Assembly: GCA_030622585.1 (NCBI GenBank) | Contig: JAUXFZ010000106.1 | Location: 1 to 7,646, forward strand | Reading direction: 5' to 3' | Length of the DNA stretch: 7,646 bases | Source: Myxococcales bacterium | GTDB taxonomy: Bacteria > Myxococcota_A > Polyangia > Polyangiales > Houyiibacteriaceae | Shown: positions 5,720 to 7,646 of the stretch, piece by piece | Position numbering within the stretch: position 1 is the stretch's first letter | Layout: each line of letters starts with the position of its first letter | The notes under the pieces: model-generated | What the model saw: the letters and a program-made list of their open reading frames with translations, nothing else | Database searches by the model: none | Told to the model about the DNA's origin: nothing | Position numbers and translations under genes: made by a program

Positions 5720-7089
5720 GCAAGCGAATCAACAGGCGGACGATCCTTCGCGGCGCGGTCGCGGGCGGTGCGGTGGGCATGGGCCTTCCATTGCTCGATT
5801 GCTTTTTGAACGAGAACGGCACCGCGCTCGCACAGGGCGGCGCTATCCCCGTGCGTTTTGGCACCTGGTTCTGGGGCTGCGGAATGAACCCGGCCCGCTG
5901 GGCGCCGCCGACCGAAGGCCTCGGGTACGAGCTTTCGGTAGAGCTCCAGGCACTCGACCGGACCCTGAGCAGCGGCGGTAAGGTGCGAGACCACGTCAGC
6001 GTCTTTAGCGGCTTCGATGTCAAGCTCGATGGCAACCCCAACTTCCCGCACGGCAGCGGTCCCGCCTCTAATCTGACCGGGCTCTTCGCCCCCGCCGATG
6101 GGGTCTTCGGCGCAGCGTCGATCGACGTCCTGATCGCGCGCGAGATCGGCGGTGCCACACGCTTCCGTTCGCTGCAGATGTCCGCAACCGGAAATCGCAA
6201 CCACACGTACAGCCGCGAATCCGCGACCATACGCAACGCGAGCGAGATCTCGCCGATGGAGGTGTACGCGCGTATCTTCGGTCCCGATTTTGCCGACCCG
6301 GCGGCGGGCGAGTTCGTGCCCAACCCCAGGTGGACACTTCGACAGAGCGTGCTGTCCGCCGTCAAGGACGATCGAGACAAGCTGATGAGCCGCGTGGGCA
6401 CCCACGACAAACAGCGCCTCGACCAGTACTTCACCTCGGTACGGCAGCTCGAACAAATGCTCGACGTCCTGTTGTCGGGCCCGCCCGATCTGCCGTCCTG
6501 CCGTCGTGCAGACGACCCCGGCCCCGATATCTTGGAGGGCGAAGTCTTTCAAAACGATCTCGACTCGGTCAACCAGCGGCACCGGGCGCTCGCGGATCTC
6601 CTCGTGTTCGCGCTTGCCTGTGATCAAACCCGGGTCTTCAACATGATCTTCTCGTCTGGGATTTCGGAGCTCACCGTCCCCGGGTTGAACACCACACACC
6701 ATCAGCTGACGCACGATGAGTCGATCGACGCGGAGCTCGGCTATCAGCCGCAGGCCACTCAGTTTGTCCTCGCCTCCATGGAGGCCTGGGCCGACTTCGT
6801 CGAACGGCTGGCCTCGGTCCCCGAGGGCGACGGCACGATGCTCGACAACTGCTTGGTGTTTGCGAACTCCGACCTGTCGTACGCAAAGCCTGATGACGTG
6901 AGAGGCCTGCCCACGATGATCGCCGGCAGCGCTGGCGGACGCATCGCGCCGGGAATGCACATCAGGGGCAACACCGATCCCGTCACCCGCGTCGGGCTGA
7001 CCGTACAGCAGGCCATGGGCTTACCCATCGACGCGTGGGGTGAGAACTCACTTCAGACATCTCTGCCGGTCAGCGAGATCTTGGTCTAG
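5716..7089 (+). CDS. Tat-exported DUF1552 (HXXSHH) family protein
   Basis: A 457-residue protein with a twin-arginine signal (NRRTILRG, Arg7-Arg8), a hydrophobic segment (GAVAGGAVGMGLPLL) and a probable cleavage site after Ala39 (ALA-QG). Tat export implies folding, possibly with a cofactor, before export. The body follows DUF1552 landmarks: FGTWFWGCGMNPARWAPP at about 48-65, VSVFSGFD, PHGSGPASNLTG, RQLEQMLD, then EGDGTMLDNCLVFANSDLSY and LPTMIAGSAGG near the end. The family is named for an HXXSHH motif. Here the aligned residues are H329-Q-L-T-H-D334, so Ser is Thr and the last His is Asp. The start is GTG, overlapping the upstream TGA by four bases (GTGA). Such tight pairing with the DUF1592 gene implies a shared process. 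The enzymatic activity is unknown; similarity to DUF1501/alkaline phosphatase-like proteins is a possibility only. Confidence 0.92.
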   Translation: MSKRINRRTILRGAVAGGAVGMGLPLLDCFLNENGTALAQGGAIPVRFGTWFWGCGMNPARWAPPTEGLGYELSVELQALDRTLSSGGKVRDHVSVFSGFDVKLDGNPNFPHGSGPASNLTGLFAPADGVFGAASIDVLIAREIGGATRFRSLQMSATGNRNHTYSRESATIRNASEISPMEVYARIFGPDFADPAAGEFVPNPRWTLRQSVLSAVKDDRDKLMSRVGTHDKQRLDQYFTSVRQLEQMLDVLLSGPPDLPSCRRADDPGPDILEGEVFQNDLDSVNQRHRALADLLVFALACDQTRVFNMIFSSGISELTVPGLNTTHHQLTHDESIDAELGYQPQATQFVLASMEAWADFVERLASVPEGDGTMLDNCLVFANSDLSYAKPDDVRGLPTMIAGSAGGRIAPGMHIRGNTDPVTRVGLTVQQAMGLPIDAWGENSLQTSLPVSEILV

Positions 7090-7109
7090 GCGCACACGAG
7101 TTGTGCGCC
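7089..7109 (+). terminator. Perfect hairpin right after the DUF1552 stop
   Basis: GGCGCACA (7089-7096) and TGTGCGCC (7102-7109) form a perfect 8-bp stem with a 5-base loop (CGAGT). The stem starts on the last base of the TAG stop. There is no T-run after it, so it is not a textbook intrinsic terminator. It may act as a weak terminator, protect the operon mRNA 3' end, or bind a regulator of the next gene. Confidence 0.5.
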
Positions 7110-7139
7110 ACGTCGTCAGTGGTATGAGAGCAGCCACTC

Positions 7140-7646
7140 ATGACCGACCCGCTCGACAAGTGTTTCTCTGAAGGGACGATCAACAGCCTCACCCTTCGCA
7201 ACCGCCTCATCAAAGCCGCAACGTTCGAAGGAAAGTCTCCCGAGGGAGTGCCGAGCGATGCCTTGATCAGCTTCCACGAGCGCATCGGCCAAGGCGGCAT
7301 CGGCATGACCACCGTCGCGTACTGCGCGGCGGAGGCCGACGGCCGCCTCCACGAGCACATGATGTACATGCACGAGGGGATTCGTCCCGAGCTCGAGCAG
7401 TTCATTCGCACCGTGCAGGCCACGGGCGCCAAAGTAGCCGGACAGCTCGGCCACTGCGGGGCCTTCACCAAAAATCTCGAGTTCAGGGGTAAACGGCCGC
7501 TCGGTCCCTCAAAGGGGACCAACACCTTGGGCCTCGCCTACGGCCTCTCGCGAATCGCCGAAATGACCAAGCCGCAGATCCGCGAGCGCGTAGAGGTCAT
7601 CGGCCGGGGCGCTGGCTTCATGGGATCGGGCGGGTTCGACGCAATC
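7140..7646 (+). CDS. NADH:flavin oxidoreductase, Old Yellow Enzyme family, 3'-truncated
   Basis: The first 169 residues are present, and the frame is open to the window end. Members are cytoplasmic FMN-dependent TIM-barrel enzymes that reduce activated C=C bonds or related substrates using NAD(P)H. Family features seen: FSEGTINSLTLRNRLIKAATFEG at residues 9-31 (FMN-proximal first strand), GQGGIGMTTVAYC, and GQLGHCG at 101-107, matching the conserved QLxHxG region with Gln102 likely contacting FMN. The usual Arg after HxG is Ala here. SRIAEMTKPQIRERVEVIGRGAGFMGSGGFDAI follows, the usual helix before the AGFDG turn. The active-site His/Asn pair would lie beyond the window. ATG at 7140 has no good Shine-Dalgarno; an ATG at 7124 is out of frame and stops quickly. 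The gap to the DUF1552 gene is 50 bases with a hairpin, so it may be either an operon member or a separate unit. The substrate is unknown. Confidence 0.9.
   Translation, partial: MTDPLDKCFSEGTINSLTLRNRLIKAATFEGKSPEGVPSDALISFHERIGQGGIGMTTVAYCAAEADGRLHEHMMYMHEGIRPELEQFIRTVQATGAKVAGQLGHCGAFTKNLEFRGKRPLGPSKGTNTLGLAYGLSRIAEMTKPQIRERVEVIGRGAGFMGSGGFDAI

Noticed and set aside
5689..6960. 423-codon open frame on the minus strand across the DUF1552 gene
   Set aside because: It is antisense to a gene with clear family motifs and a Tat signal; no start context or domain supports it.
7101..7128. TTGTGC-N16-TATGAG promoter-like pair before the flavin oxidoreductase gene
   Set aside because: The -35 match is poor, it overlaps the hairpin, and it would leave only a few bases of leader before the ATG.

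Overview
The window looks like a chromosomal segment of a high-GC Gram-negative bacterium, most likely a member of the Myxococcota (formerly Deltaproteobacteria). Three things point there: two lipoproteins with glycine-rich linkers (Gly-Ser-Ala and Gly-Thr/Ala types), a gene pair of the DUF1592/DUF1588 and DUF1552 families (known mainly from Planctomycetes and Myxococcota), and the GC-rich codon use. This is inferred from protein style; no rRNA or other taxonomic marker is present.

Layout. (1) 2-1078, plus strand: the 3' part of a gene for a probable zinc metallopeptidase-like protein (HEVAH followed by EIFAD). (2) 1079-1389: a 311-base gap between convergent genes. It contains an array of four degenerate ~13-bp direct repeats and a GC-rich palindrome. 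(3) 1390-2223 and 2305-2850, minus strand: a short-chain dehydrogenase/reductase (SDR) and, upstream of it, a small cysteine-rich lipoprotein with an internal 18-bp tandem repeat; the two could be co-transcribed. (4) 2851-3104: a divergent promoter region. (5) 3105-7089, plus strand: a compact three-gene unit made of a lipoprotein of an unnamed family, a lipoprotein carrying DUF1595-DUF1592-DUF1588-DUF1585-type domains with a single CxxCH haem-type motif, and a Tat-exported DUF1552 protein whose start overlaps the preceding stop. A perfect 8-bp hairpin follows immediately. (6) 7140-7646: the 5' part of an Old Yellow Enzyme-type NADH:flavin oxidoreductase that runs off the window.

How the genes may work together. 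All three products of the central unit carry export signals: two for lipid anchoring and one for the Tat route. They probably form a cell-envelope module. The CxxCH motif suggests electron transfer. The DUF1552 protein differs from its family's namesake HXXSHH motif at two positions. No biochemical role for this pair of families is established, so the module's function is open. The SDR and the flavin oxidoreductase are cytoplasmic redox enzymes of unknown substrate, and their link to the module is positional only. No tRNA, rRNA, CRISPR array, transposase or integrase was seen.
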